Assembly: GCA_903901015.1 (NCBI GenBank)
Contig: CAIUPH010000066.1
Coordinates: 1-64,000, forward strand
Source: Candidatus Bathyarchaeota archaeon
Lineage (GTDB): Archaea; Thermoproteota; Bathyarchaeia; Bathyarchaeales; Bathycorpusculaceae
Length of the DNA stretch: 64,000 nt
Reading direction: 5' to 3'
This document shows, piece after piece, positions 29,192 through 39,706 of the stretch; within the stretch, counting starts at the first letter, position 1; every line of letters begins with the position of its first letter. A program made the position numbers and the translations under genes. The notes beneath the pieces were generated by a model, which saw only the letters and a list, made by a program, of their open reading frames with translations, did no database searches and had not been told where the DNA came from.

Positions 29192-29742
29192 GGCGCTTAT
29201 GCGTTTAGTGCGTCAATTTACCTCTATTTTCTAAGGTCTATCTGCGTTATGGGCTGTATTGAATTAACACTACCTTTAATGCTACACACAATGGATATTT
29301 GAGTTTGCCGTTGTTGTTTTTCGCAAAACAATACAACTCGCGCCCCCTCAAACGCCTTAAACAAAGTGGCATGTCGGTCGTCTGTGGCGTGATTTTTCGG
29401 TTTGTTGTTTAGTTGGTGAGATATGGGTGAATTTTGTTGATTGGGCTATCTGGTGCCCGACTTGCATTGTGTGTTCTTTGCTGTTCAAGATTCTTGTGGA
29501 GAAAAAAACTGTCGATATGTTGCTTTCACAACCACACCGTGAGCGCTTCAACATAGAACCATGCAGAGCATGTGATAGAAAATGATTATCTCACATTGAA
29601 ACAGAAGCAGAAAAATGTTGCTAACACAAAACAGGATGCAGGTACCAAGCAGTCTTGTGGCACCCTCAAAATCGTCCCGCCCACATAAAGAATCTAAAAG
29701 AAGCTCAAGCAACGATAAAACTTAATTATCAATTGCTCATGT

Positions 29743-30426
29743 ATGAAAAGACATCTAAAGGTGAAATCAAAGTTGAAAGCTATTATCTTTGGTGCGCCAG
29801 GCGCAGGAAAAGGCACGTATTCCTCAAGGCTTCAAGCTAAACTTGGTGTCGACGTTATTGCAATGGGCGATATCTTCCGCGAATCCGTTAAACAAAACTC
29901 TGTGTTGGGCAAAAAAGTAAAGAGCTACGTTGAAAAAGGCGCTCTGGTGCCAGACGATGTCGTCGTTGAAGTGCTTAAAGACCGCTTAAACAAAGTTCCC
30001 AAAGGCAAAGGCTTCCTACTCGACGGTTTCCCACGCACGCTAGATCAGGCAAAAACCCTCGAAGGCATCACAGGCATCGACGTGATTCTGCTGCTCGATG
30101 TCCCAGACGAAATCATAATTCAAAGATTATCTTCACGGCGCATATGCAAGAAATGCGGAGACGTCTACAACATACGCTTCCTCAAATCCAAAGTGGAAGG
30201 CGTCTGCGACAAATGCGGCGGAGAACTCTACCAACGAGCCGACGACAACCCAGAAGTAATCAAAAACCGTCTGCAAGTCTACAAGAACCAAACCGAACCG
30301 CTAATCGCTTATTACACGAAAAAGAAGATACCCTTCGTCATCTCGGGCACAAAATCGCTCGATTCACCGCCAGACCCAATGGTCGCTAAAATGCTCGAGG
30401 ACCTAAAGAAGCTTAAACTTGCTTAG
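29743..30426 (+). CDS. adk: Adenylate kinase
   Basis: IIFGAPGAGKGTYSSRL, GFPRTLDQA, zinc LID CKKCGDVYN...CDKCGGELYQRADDNPEVIKNRL. Confidence 0.97.
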   Translation: MKRHLKVKSKLKAIIFGAPGAGKGTYSSRLQAKLGVDVIAMGDIFRESVKQNSVLGKKVKSYVEKGALVPDDVVVEVLKDRLNKVPKGKGFLLDGFPRTLDQAKTLEGITGIDVILLLDVPDEIIIQRLSSRRICKKCGDVYNIRFLKSKVEGVCDKCGGELYQRADDNPEVIKNRLQVYKNQTEPLIAYYTKKKIPFVISGTKSLDSPPDPMVAKMLEDLKKLKLA

Positions 30427-30872
30427 ATGTCGAGGATAAACTCCAAAATAACCCTGTCCGGTTCACGGATAATCACCATCAGGTGGTAAGTGATTGCTTT
30501 CACACCCACCTTTTGAGGGTGTTTTTTAGGGTCGTATTTTTCTCCCCAAATCTTCGCTTTTATTTTGAAGATATCAGCGGTTTCTTTCCAGCTGGTTATC
30601 TGGAATTTTGAGTAGAGCATGTTTTCGGTTTCAAACTTCACCAGCAACGCTTCAAGCCAGCTGTAGAGGAGCGCATATTGGTCTTCGGCTTCAACTTCGA
30701 GGGTTTCTTCTTGTGCCTGCGCGATTTTAGTGGTGTCAGTCATGGTTTCAAACATCGAGAGCGCTGCGTTTTCGTAGGCTTCCTCCATGTTTTTGCCGTG
30801 TGCTCGAACGTAGACGTCGGCTGTGTGTTCCAGAAATTCGAATCTTCCAGCGAATTTATCGGGTTTACTCAT
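30423..30872 (-). CDS. Archease
   Basis: FEFLEHTADVYVRAHGKNMEEAYENAALSMFE; VKAITYHLM. Confidence 0.96.
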   Translation of the reverse strand: MSKPDKFAGRFEFLEHTADVYVRAHGKNMEEAYENAALSMFETMTDTTKIAQAQEETLEVEAEDQYALLYSWLEALLVKFETENMLYSKFQITSWKETADIFKIKAKIWGEKYDPKKHPQKVGVKAITYHLMVIIREPDRVILEFILDI

Positions 30873-30929
30873 GTAAAGACCAACAATAGATAGAAGGGGA
30901 GAATAAAAAACAATTGCAATAAAGAGAGT

Positions 30930-31973
30930 TTAGAAGTATTCTTTGGCGTTTTGGATGGCGGCGGCTGTTAGTTTTGCGCAGTTCTCGATGTCTTTTAGGC
31001 TAAGCATTCCCACTGGGCTATGAATGTAGCGTGTGGCGATGGAGACGTTTCCGCTTGGGATACCCTGGCGGGTGATGGAGATTCTTGCTGCATCCGTGCT
31101 GCCAAGCAATCCTGATTCGAGTTGGAACGGGATTTTCTGTGTTTCCGCCGTTTCCATGAGCCACCGCAGAATCTTGGGGTGCGTGATTAATCCTGAGTCG
31201 GAAATGGTGAGTGCTGGTCCCTTGCCCATCTTTACGGTGGTGTCGAATTCCCGCACGCCCGGAACATCGCCTGCAATAGTAACGTCTAAGGCTATGGCGA
31301 GGTCTGGGTCAACACCGAAGGCCGCCGTAGCTGCACCGCGTAAACCGACTTCTTCCTGAACCGTGCCGACGGCGCAGACGGTGCAATCGGTTTTCTCGAG
31401 CAGTTTGAGAGTTTCAACCATAGTTAAGCATCCAGCGCGGTTATCAAATGCTTTGCCGATGGCTACGTCTTTGCCCAGGTTGACATATTTTATGTCGAAA
31501 GCCACTACATCCCCGATTGATATGCCCATTTTGGCGGCGTCTTCTTTGCTTTCTGCGCCAATGTCGATGAAGAGGTCGTCGTACGCGAGGATCTTTTTGC
31601 GTTCCTCTTCTTTCTGGATATGCGGCGGTTTAGAGCCAATTATCCCTGGCAACTGCCCTTTGCGAGTGTACACCATGACTTTTTGGGCTGGCAAAATGCG
31701 GTCGTCGATTCCGCCCATCTTGCTGAACTGGAGAAAACCGTCTTTCGTGATTGTCTTCACCATTAAGCCGACTTCATCCATGTGGGCTGCCAACATGATT
31801 TTTGGCGAGCCTGATTTGCCTTTTTTGATGGCTATGACGTTGTCCATCTTATCCACTTGGATTTCATCTGCGTATGGGGTCATGAGTTGAATCATCAAGT
31901 TTCTAACTTGTTCTTCTCTGCCTGTTACTCCACAGGCGTTTGAGAGTTTTTCTAAGTTTGTATTTATGGACAA
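30930..31973 (-). CDS. M42 family metallopeptidase
   Basis: NACGVTGREEQVRNLM; LAAHMDEVGLMV; GKAFDNRAGC; TVQEEVGLRGA; TTG 31973 start preferred, ORF opens to 32084. Confidence 0.95.
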   Translation of the reverse strand: MSINTNLEKLSNACGVTGREEQVRNLMIQLMTPYADEIQVDKMDNVIAIKKGKSGSPKIMLAAHMDEVGLMVKTITKDGFLQFSKMGGIDDRILPAQKVMVYTRKGQLPGIIGSKPPHIQKEEERKKILAYDDLFIDIGAESKEDAAKMGISIGDVVAFDIKYVNLGKDVAIGKAFDNRAGCLTMVETLKLLEKTDCTVCAVGTVQEEVGLRGAATAAFGVDPDLAIALDVTIAGDVPGVREFDTTVKMGKGPALTISDSGLITHPKILRWLMETAETQKIPFQLESGLLGSTDAARISITRQGIPSGNVSIATRYIHSPVGMLSLKDIENCAKLTAAAIQNAKEYF

Positions 31974-32149
31974 TGAGAACGCCTTCTTTGTGTTCGATAT
32001 GAATTCTGAGGGCGTGGTTAATAAACGGTTGCGGTTCAAATCGCCGTCATCAAACGACGTTTCTTTTCTGCAGAGCAATAACAACAGTTTCTAAGCAATG
32101 CAGATATAAGGAAGTCTAACAATATGAACGGCTAAGAAGTGTCACAGTT

Positions 32150-32329
32150 ATGTCAGAAAAATTGACTTTAACTACATGTACCAGTTGCGGTAAACCAATC
32201 CCACCAGGCAGCGAATCCACAAAGTTCTTGTGCCCAAACTGCGGAGACATCCAGATTAAACGCGACGGTAAATGCCGCAAATTCGGACGCCTCTACAAAT
32301 GCCCCAAATGCGGTTTTCAAGGACCATAA
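32150..32329 (+). CDS. Zinc-ribbon RNA-binding-type protein (59 aa, absent from ORF track)
   Basis: MSEKLTLTTCTSCGKPIPPGSESTKFLCPNCGDIQIKRDGKCRKFGRLYKCPKCGFQGP; directly upstream of aEF1-beta. Confidence 0.88.
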   Translation: MSEKLTLTTCTSCGKPIPPGSESTKFLCPNCGDIQIKRDGKCRKFGRLYKCPKCGFQGP

Positions 32330-32341
32330 AGGCGCATAGAA

Positions 32342-32620
32342 ATGGGCAGCGTACTAGTTACCTACAAAGTTTTTCCAGAAGATATCTTACCGAACTTCGA
32401 TGACCTTAAAACCAAAATCAAAGCCATCTTGCCTGAATTCGCAGGAATCGAAGGATGGGGCGAAGAACCAGTCGCATTCGGACTCGTAGCACTTCTAGTT
32501 CAAATCAAATATCCCGAGGACAAAACTGGACTCGTCGATGAATTCGAAGAAAAACTCTCAAAAATCCAGGGCGTCAGCCAAGCACAGACCTTCCAGATAC
32601 GCAGAACCAGCCGCGATTAA
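32342..32620 (+). CDS. Elongation factor 1-beta (archaeal)
   Basis: VTYKVFPEDILPNFDDLKTKIK; EPVAFGLVALLVQIKYPED. Confidence 0.95.
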   Translation: MGSVLVTYKVFPEDILPNFDDLKTKIKAILPEFAGIEGWGEEPVAFGLVALLVQIKYPEDKTGLVDEFEEKLSKIQGVSQAQTFQIRRTSRD

Positions 32621-32693
32621 ACGGCTAAACAATAAAAAACCCATCATTCATCTCTTTATTTGCAACTGAACGTCTTGGCGCTTACACTTTAAA

Positions 32694-32703
32694 GTTTATA
32701 TAG
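32694..32703 (+). promoter_or_regulatory. TATA-like box upstream of CDC48 gene
   Basis: aaagTTTATATAgg upstream of ATG 32769. Confidence 0.5.
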
Positions 32704-32768
32704 GAATAACCGCTTTTTCAAACACACATCCCCAATCAGAACTCAGGATTATTTAGGAGAAATTCTAC

Positions 32769-34940
32769 ATGAGCGAAGTACAACTACGCGTTGGAGACGC
32801 ACGGCAAAGAGATGTCGGCAGAGGAATCGCCCGCATTGACCAGCGAACCATGCAGAAGCTTGGCATAAGCGCTGGAGATGTAATTGAAATCGTGAATAAA
32901 CGCACCACCTCCGCCATTGCTTGGCCAGCCTACAGTGAAGACCAGAACCGCGACATCATCCGCATCGACGGCTTCACCCGCAAGAACAGCGGAGTCGCCA
33001 TAAACGAATACGTGGTCATACGCCCCGCAAAAGTCAAAACCGCACTTGCAATCACACTTGCACCCGTTGACATGCGCCTCAACGTAGACGAAGACTTCAC
33101 CAACTTCGTTAAAAACCGCCTCATGGAAAGAACCCTAGTTGAAGGCGACACAACCTTAGTCATGATGCTGGGACACGCCATACCATTCACAGTTTCAAAA
33201 ACCCGTCCGCACGGCATCATAAAAGTAACCGCTGAATCACGACTCACAATTCTAAACGAGCCAGCACCCGAAGGCAAAGGCTTACCACGAACAAACTACG
33301 AAGACATCGGAGGACTCCAAACGGAAATCCAGCGCGTCCGAGAAATGGTCGAGCTGCCTCTTCGTCACCCCGAACTCTTCCAGCGCCTAGGCATTGACCC
33401 GCCAAAGGGTGTGCTGCTTCACGGTCCACCTGGCTGCGGAAAAACCCTCTTAGCCCGAGCGGTCGCTAACGAGTCGGAAGCCAACTTCTACAGCATCAAC
33501 GGACCCGAAATCATGAGTAAATTCTACGGAGAATCCGAAGCGCGGCTCCGAGAGATTTTCCAGCAAGCCCAACAGAACGCTCCAAGCATCATCTTCGTTG
33601 ATGAACTAGACGCCATTGCACCTAAACGTGAAGAAGTCACGGGTGAAGTGGAAAGACGCGTTGTTGCACAGCTCCTCGCATTGATGGATGGCTTGTCGGG
33701 TAGAGGAAACGTCATAGTTATAGGCGCAACCAACAGACCGGGAGCACTTGACCCAGCGCTGCGTAGACCAGGACGATTTGACCGTGAAATAGAAATAGGT
33801 GTTCCAGACAAGAAAGGACGCTACGAAGTCCTCCAAATACACACACGCGGCATGCCATTATCTGAAGATGTTGATCTTCCGAAGCTCTCTGGCATGACTC
33901 ACGGCTACACAGGCGCTGACTTATCCGCGCTTGGCAGAGAAACCGCCATGAAAGCACTCCGCAGATACCTGCCACAGATCAATCTCGAAGAAGAACGCAT
34001 CCCGCCCGCAGTTCTTGAGAAAATGGAAGTTACAATGGATGATTTTCTAGGAGCCTACAAAGAAGTCACACCAACCGCAATGCGTGAAGTCTACATCGAA
34101 GTCACCACGGTTCACTGGGACGATGCAGGCGGACTTGACGACGTAAAACAGCGCCTCAAAGAAGCAGTAGAATGGCCCATCAAGAGCCCGGAAATATTCA
34201 CCAAACTCGGAATCAGACCGCCCAAAGGTATCCTGCTCTATGGTCCACCTGGCTGCGGAAAAACCCTCTTAGCCCGCGCCGTCGCAACCGAAAGCGAAGC
34301 CAACTTCATATCAATCAAAGGCCCCGAAGTGTTCAGCAAATGGGTCGGCGAATCAGAAAAAGCAATCCGCGAAGTATTCCGCAAAGCACGTATGGCTGCA
34401 CCAGCAGTAATATTCCTCGACGAAATCGACTCTCTTACGCCAAAACGCGGGATGGGTATGTCTGATAGCGGCGTTTCAGAACGCGTCATCAGCCAGCTGC
34501 TCACAGAAATGGATGGCATAACAACGCTCCAAGACATCGTGATTATCGCTGCCACTAACCGCCCTGACATGGTTGATTCCGCAGTGCTACGCCCTGGACG
34601 CTTTGACAGGTTAATCTATGTGCCTGAACCCGACGAGAAGAGCCGTATGCAAATCCTCAAAATATACACTAAATGCATGCCTATCTGCAAAGACGTCGAC
34701 TTAGCCCAGCTAACCACCGCGACCAAGTACTATTCTGGCGCTGACATAGAATCTCTCTGCCGAGAAGCCGCAATGCACGCACTAAGAAAAGATGTTAACT
34801 CCACTGAAGTCACGATGAAGGATTTCCAGGATGCATTAAAAGAGATGGGTCCATCGATTACGCCTGACATGGAAAAATGGTACAAGAGCTTCATGCAGCA
34901 AATCCGACAAGTACAAAAGCCACAAACCCCAGTTGCATAG
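32769..34940 (+). CDS. CDC48/VCP family AAA+ ATPase
   Basis: Two AAA modules each with [16 protein letters not shown]-domain. Confidence 0.98.
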   Translation: MSEVQLRVGDARQRDVGRGIARIDQRTMQKLGISAGDVIEIVNKRTTSAIAWPAYSEDQNRDIIRIDGFTRKNSGVAINEYVVIRPAKVKTALAITLAPVDMRLNVDEDFTNFVKNRLMERTLVEGDTTLVMMLGHAIPFTVSKTRPHGIIKVTAESRLTILNEPAPEGKGLPRTNYEDIGGLQTEIQRVREMVELPLRHPELFQRLGIDPPKGVLLHGPPGCGKTLLARAVANESEANFYSINGPEIMSKFYGESEARLREIFQQAQQNAPSIIFVDELDAIAPKREEVTGEVERRVVAQLLALMDGLSGRGNVIVIGATNRPGALDPALRRPGRFDREIEIGVPDKKGRYEVLQIHTRGMPLSEDVDLPKLSGMTHGYTGADLSALGRETAMKALRRYLPQINLEEERIPPAVLEKMEVTMDDFLGAYKEVTPTAMREVYIEVTTVHWDDAGGLDDVKQRLKEAVEWPIKSPEIFTKLGIRPPKGILLYGPPGCGKTLLARAVATESEANFISIKGPEVFSKWVGESEKAIREVFRKARMAAPAVIFLDEIDSLTPKRGMGMSDSGVSERVISQLLTEMDGITTLQDIVIIAATNRPDMVDSAVLRPGRFDRLIYVPEPDEKSRMQILKIYTKCMPICKDVDLAQLTTATKYYSGADIESLCREAAMHALRKDVNSTEVTMKDFQDALKEMGPSITPDMEKWYKSFMQQIRQVQKPQTPVA

Positions 34941-34952
34941 GAAGGATGTTTT

Positions 34953-35189
34953 ATGCCGCAGATTAAAGTTTGGAAAACACGCCCAGCCTACTTCCAAATG
35001 CTGGAAGTCCTCACCAAGAAAGGCGACTTGACAGACGACGAACTGTTTGCTCAGCTGAAAGAGGAATTCGAGGATTTGGGATTCAAAGACTTCAACGACC
35101 TGTTGCTCAGGCTTGAGATAAGCGGCAAAATCCGCACTTCATCGATGTCCCGCGGCAAACGCCGAATCGAACTAATTCAGCCCCATTAG
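34953..35189 (+). CDS. Small winged-helix-like protein following CDC48
   Basis: MPQIKVWKTRPAYFQMLEVLTKKGDLTDDELFAQLKEEFEDLGFKDFNDLLLRLEISGKIR. Confidence 0.7.
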   Translation: MPQIKVWKTRPAYFQMLEVLTKKGDLTDDELFAQLKEEFEDLGFKDFNDLLLRLEISGKIRTSSMSRGKRRIELIQPH

Positions 35190-35379
35190 CAGACTTTTTC
35201 TGCTTTTATTCTAAATTTTTGTTGACCTGTTTGAAAGGAATTTAAGCCGATTTTAGGCGTTTCTGCACTATTTTAGACTCTACGCTGATAGTTCTGCGGC
35301 TGGTTTTCCAGCAAATCAAACATCTGGGATCGCAAAAAGATTCATCTGTGTATGCAGCAAATAGGTTAATGTTATAACC

Positions 35380-35631
35380 AAAACTATCTCAATCTATCAA
35401 GAAGCATACGACGCGTTGCTCCGCGAAAAAATCACTGGAGAAACCTTATCAGAAACCATCATGCGGATTACAAAAAAGTCACGCAAAATATCAGATTGCT
35501 TTGGAGCTTGGAAAATGACAGATAAAGAAGAGGAAGTCATCCGAAAAGAACTATCTGAGGATGGCACTTACAGACCTTTTAGTTTAAGTTCTTTTACTTT
35601 GCCAAAATGCGCATCTGTTGTAACGATGTAA
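35380..35631 (+). CDS. DUF217/VapB-type antitoxin-like ORF, start codon unclear
   Basis: Frame reads ITKTISIYQEAYDALLREKITGETLSETIMRITKKSRKISDCFGAW; no ATG/GTG/TTG upstream of TTG 35416 in frame. Confidence 0.5.
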   Translation, partial: KTISIYQEAYDALLREKITGETLSETIMRITKKSRKISDCFGAWKMTDKEEEVIRKELSEDGTYRPFSLSSFTLPKCASVVTM

Positions 35632-36002
35632 TCTACTTTTCCCGCTATGGCTGTCGCCGTATGGAGGGCATCTCTTGGTGCCAGATTATACTTCTTGATT
35701 ATCTTGATAGCCAATGTGGCTATTTCTTTGTCTGCAGATACAATTTCTAAGTTGGGAAAATTCAACATTGCCTCTGCTGTTTCCAGGGCTTTTTCTATTC
35801 CGCGATTCTTTTTTACTTCCCAAAATACTTCATCAAACGTCAGAGCTGAAGTGATTGCACGTTCTTCGCCTAATTGGATTTTCATAAGCAAAGCCACTGC
35901 CTTTGCTCCTTCCTTCTCTGTGTTTAAGGCTGCAAAAATGAAGATGTTAGCGTCTAGATAGAGCACGTTGGGTTCTCTCTTCCAGTTCTTCCTCGTATGC
36001 AT
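35568..36002 (-). CDS. PIN-domain toxin (VapC-like)
   Basis: VLYLDANIFIFAAL, TFDEVFWEV, PRDALHTATAI, DYIVTTDAHF. Confidence 0.9.
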   Translation of the reverse strand: MHTRKNWKREPNVLYLDANIFIFAALNTEKEGAKAVALLMKIQLGEERAITSALTFDEVFWEVKKNRGIEKALETAEAMLNFPNLEIVSADKEIATLAIKIIKKYNLAPRDALHTATAIAGKVDYIVTTDAHFGKVKELKLKGL

Positions 36003-36210
36003 GGGGATCTACTGTAGAAACTGACTTACCGCTTTTAGCTACTCTTTGGAAGACAGCAACGGCGTCGAATGCGGGCTTCTTCAGTATTATCTTATCATCA
36101 TCTAGCGTAAATTTGACTTTGGAGCCTGGTTCCATTTTGAGTGCTTTGCGCATTGCTCTTGGAATGACAACTTGCCCTTTTGGGCCTACTTTCATTTCTT
36201 CCTCAAACAT
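35947..36210 (-). CDS. AbrB/SpoVT-type antitoxin (VapB-like)
   Basis: VGPKGQVVIPRAMRKALKMEPGSKVKFTLDDDKIILKK; overlaps VapC start. Confidence 0.9.
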   Translation of the reverse strand: MFEEEMKVGPKGQVVIPRAMRKALKMEPGSKVKFTLDDDKIILKKPAFDAVAVFQRVAKSGKSVSTVDPHAYEEELEERTQRALSRR

Positions 36211-36613
36211 GTATAACCACAAGTTATACTAAAGTATAAACAATATTTATACTTTGAGTTATTTCGCATATTTATTAAGTTGGTTTCCAGCCTACTCTAC
36301 CTGTCGAATCGTTTTGGGCGTAAACTTACCAAAAAACTGTTAAATTTTAAAATTGGCATCTTGAAGAAGATTTTAACCGTCTGCAACTTTGTATGCTTGT
36401 TTTTCATTAGTAGTTGTAACAGAAAAGCCCCTATGCACAACAACCAGCGGGCTGCGTGGAACAACGATTTTTGTTTTCTGCGTCAGGTGCAGGTTGAGGA
36501 CTGGTTGTGAAACGCCACAAACAGAGGCACCGACAAGCCCCATAAAATATTGTTTTATTACTCGCAGCAAGTTTTATTATCAAAGGCATCACAATTATTC
36601 CAAAGGTGTCCTT

Positions 36614-37642
36614 TTGGGCGTAAACTTCAAAGACCTAATACCGAAAACTCAGGTTAAACTCGAAGACCTCAGCGGCAAAATCATAGCCATAGACGCATAC
36701 AACGCCATCTACCAGTTCCTCAGCATAATCCGCCAGCCAGACGGCACCCCGCTCAAGGACAGCTCGGGAAAAGTCACCAGCCACCTCAGCGGTTTATTCT
36801 ATCGCACAAGCAACCTAATCGAGATGGGCATTAAGCCAGTCTATGTTTTTGATGGTGAATCGCCAGCGTTGAAAGCGTCTGAAATCGAGCGGCGCAAACA
36901 AGTGAAAGTTATAGCGGTTGCCCACTATGAAAAAGCCGCGGCGAGTGGCGATACAGAAAAGATGCGTATGTACGCTCAGGCGTCGACCAGCATGAAGGAT
37001 TACATGTTGGGTGACAGCCAGAAACTCTTGGGGCTTATGGGTTTGCCGTGGGTTCAGGCGTCAAGTGAAGGCGAAGCCCAAGCAGCCTACATGAACAAAA
37101 AAGGCGACGCAGACTACTGTGCAAGCCAAGACTACGACAGCCTCCTTTTTGGGGCGTGTAAGCTGCTTAGGAACGTGACTATTTCTGGTCGAAGGCGAAG
37201 GGGCAAAGTTACGATTGAAGTGGTGCCTGAAGTTGTTGAGCTGCCTAAAACGCTTCATGAATGCGGTTTAACGCGTGAACAGCTCATCGACGTTGGCATA
37301 TTGATTGGCACCGACTTTAACCCTGATGGCGTGAAGGGGATAGGACCAAAAACCGCGCTCAAACTCATAAAACAATACGGCACATTAAAGAATGCTTTGC
37401 CCCATATAGAAAATGTAACCTTCGCTGACAAAATAGAAGAAATCCAGCAAATTTTCCTGCACCCAAAAGTCACCGACAACTACAAGTTAGAATGGAAAGA
37501 ACCCGACGAAGCAGGATTAATCGATTTTATGTCGCGGGAAAAAGAATTCGGTGAGGAACGCATCCGAAAATCCATTGAGAGGATGACTGCGGGCTCAAAG
37601 AAGCAGAAGGGGAAGGTTTCGCTGGAAAAATGGTTCGGATAA
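36614..37642 (+). CDS. fen: Flap endonuclease 1
   Basis: TTG start GVNFKDLIPKTQVKLEDLSGKIIAIDAYNAIYQFL; YVFDGESPALK; EGEAQAAYM; C-terminal KVSLEKWFG PIP-like motif; ORF track start 36389 too long. Confidence 0.96.
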   Translation: MGVNFKDLIPKTQVKLEDLSGKIIAIDAYNAIYQFLSIIRQPDGTPLKDSSGKVTSHLSGLFYRTSNLIEMGIKPVYVFDGESPALKASEIERRKQVKVIAVAHYEKAAASGDTEKMRMYAQASTSMKDYMLGDSQKLLGLMGLPWVQASSEGEAQAAYMNKKGDADYCASQDYDSLLFGACKLLRNVTISGRRRRGKVTIEVVPEVVELPKTLHECGLTREQLIDVGILIGTDFNPDGVKGIGPKTALKLIKQYGTLKNALPHIENVTFADKIEEIQQIFLHPKVTDNYKLEWKEPDEAGLIDFMSREKEFGEERIRKSIERMTAGSKKQKGKVSLEKWFG

Positions 37643-37654
37643 AAAAAAATAGGG

Positions 37655-39484
37655 TTACTTAACTGTAACCGACTTCGCGAGGTTTCTTGGCATGTCTGGG
37701 TTGTTGCCTTTCTCCAGAGATATATAGTACGCGAGCATCTGAAGCGGAACAGAGAACGGAATCGGCGAGAGCACACTTGGAATGCCCTTCGGAACCTCGA
37801 TGTATTCTTCAGCTAGCGATTTGATGTCGTCGTCTCCTTCTTCGATGACGGCAATTATGTGGGCACCCCGAGCTTTCATCTCCATGATGTTGCCAATCAA
37901 GGTTTTATGGCAGTCATCTCTTGGGCAGACGAAGACCACTGGGAAACCTTCTTCAATGAGGCTTATGGGTCCGTGTTTGCTTTCTCCCGCTGGAAACGCG
38001 ATGGATGGGATGTAGGCGATTTCCATGAGTTTGAGTCTGCCTTCAAACGCTGTGGCGGTGCTTATGCCCCTTCCAAGGAAGAAGAACACTTTGGAATCTT
38101 TGTATTTGTGGGCGATTTGCTTTACTTTTTCTTCTTGTGTGCGAATGATGATTTCTACGTCTTCAGGCATTTTCTTGAGGTTCACTTCAAGGCAGTCCAT
38201 TTCATCCTGGGAGATTTTTCCCCGTTTCTTTGACAATCTCAGTGCGAGTTGGGCTAATACGGAGAGTTGTGAAGTGAAGGTTTTGGTGGCTGCAACGCCG
38301 ATTTCTGGGCCTGCTTGGGTGCCGATGTAAACCCGTGAAACCCGTGTTAGCGTGGAGCCGATAACGTTGGTTAAGCCCAAAACTGTTGCGGCGCGTTGCT
38401 GAGCGCACATGACGGCTGACAATGTGTCTGCGGTTTCGCCCGATTGGCTCACGGCGAGTAGAGTGCTTTCGATGTTTACGGATTTGCCGTGTTGCTCCAC
38501 GAATTCTGAAGCGTACACTGGATAAGTTGGCAGGAACGCGAGTTTAGAGAACATGTATGAAGCCGCGAGGCAGGCGTGGTAGCTTGTTCCGCAGGCGACC
38601 AAGTATACTTCGTCGGCGCGGTCAAGAAAAGTCGTCATTAAATCAAGGTAGTGGTCTTGCATGCGTAGGGTGTTGCGGAGGACTTCGGGTTGCTCATGGA
38701 TTTCTTTAATCATGAAGTGAGGGTAACCCTGCTTCACCGCCATCTCCGAGGTCCACTCGATGGTGACTGGGTCGCGGGTGACAGTTGAGTAATCTTGGAT
38801 TTTGTGGATTTCGTATCCCTGTTGGGAGAGGATTACGATTTCGCCGTTGTTTATCATAACGGCTTTGTTGGTTATGGGTAGGAAAGCGGGGATGTCTGAA
38901 GCGCAGAATACGCCTGTGCCGTTGACTCCCAACACCAAGGGACTTTCGTTTCGGGCGCAGATTATCTTGTCGGGTTCACGTGTGGACATTATGGCGAATG
39001 CGTAGGAGCCTTCTATCCGTTTGAGGCTTTCCAACACAGCGTTGACAAAGGTGAGTTTGGGGTTTTGCTTTAAGGTTTCCTCGATTAAGTGGGGCATAAC
39101 TTCGGTGTCTGTTTTCGACACGAAAATGTGGCCTAAGTTCTGCAGTTCAGCTCGTAGCTCCATGAAGTTTTCGATGATGCCGTTGTGAACTACGACGATT
39201 TCACCTTTACAGTCCATATGGGGGTGGGAGTTGATTTTTAGGGGTGCGCCGTGGGTTGCCCAACGGGTGTGTCCGATGCCTATGTTGCCGGGCATGTCGT
39301 CGAGGTTGACTAATTTGTGGACTTCGTCGATTTTTCCAGAGTCCTTTTTCATAAAAATTTTTCCATCTGAAATCGTGGCTATGCCGACTGAGTCGTAGCC
39401 GCGGTATTCGAGACGTTTAAGTGATGAGTGTATGAGCGGTGCAGCGTTTCCTTCTTTTAAAATACAGCCAAAAATTCCACACAT
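37655..39484 (-). CDS. glmS: Glutamine-fructose-6-phosphate aminotransferase
   Basis: MCGIFGCI Cys-nucleophile N-terminus, RLEYRGYDSVGIA, two SIS domains. Confidence 0.98.
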   Translation of the reverse strand: MCGIFGCILKEGNAAPLIHSSLKRLEYRGYDSVGIATISDGKIFMKKDSGKIDEVHKLVNLDDMPGNIGIGHTRWATHGAPLKINSHPHMDCKGEIVVVHNGIIENFMELRAELQNLGHIFVSKTDTEVMPHLIEETLKQNPKLTFVNAVLESLKRIEGSYAFAIMSTREPDKIICARNESPLVLGVNGTGVFCASDIPAFLPITNKAVMINNGEIVILSQQGYEIHKIQDYSTVTRDPVTIEWTSEMAVKQGYPHFMIKEIHEQPEVLRNTLRMQDHYLDLMTTFLDRADEVYLVACGTSYHACLAASYMFSKLAFLPTYPVYASEFVEQHGKSVNIESTLLAVSQSGETADTLSAVMCAQQRAATVLGLTNVIGSTLTRVSRVYIGTQAGPEIGVAATKTFTSQLSVLAQLALRLSKKRGKISQDEMDCLEVNLKKMPEDVEIIIRTQEEKVKQIAHKYKDSKVFFFLGRGISTATAFEGRLKLMEIAYIPSIAFPAGESKHGPISLIEEGFPVVFVCPRDDCHKTLIGNIMEMKARGAHIIAVIEEGDDDIKSLAEEYIEVPKGIPSVLSPIPFSVPLQMLAYYISLEKGNNPDMPRNLAKSVTVK

Positions 39485-39706
39485 TTTTCTATGCCTTCGA
39501 TTCGTGTTAGATTGATAGCTTATTGGAGGTTGGGTTTGTTTATAAGTATTTTTAATATAAGAGTGTGACCGCTAACAAGTTTGTTTTAGAGGTTGCCTTC
39601 CAAATTGCTTTGAACTTCTACAAAAAACGGCAGGTTTTTCCCGAAGATTTTGAACCGTTATAAATAAATTTTTTATAGTCCCCCGCGTATCTGAATTAGA
39701 CCCCAC

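Noticed and set aside
29357-29554. 65-aa minus ORF in the noncoding gap before adk
   Set aside because: No recognisable family or SD; region looks noncoding and no convincing match to either repeat family
33244-33975. Several minus-strand ORFs within CDC48
   Set aside because: Antisense shadow ORFs of a strongly conserved gene; same reasoning for the antisense ORFs in glmS, thrS, proS, rtcB, trm5 and rtcA
36389-36613. Long N-terminal extension of FEN1 in the ORF track
   Set aside because: FEN1 N-terminus starts at GVNFKDLIP (TTG 36614); upstream is the intergenic repeat-like segment
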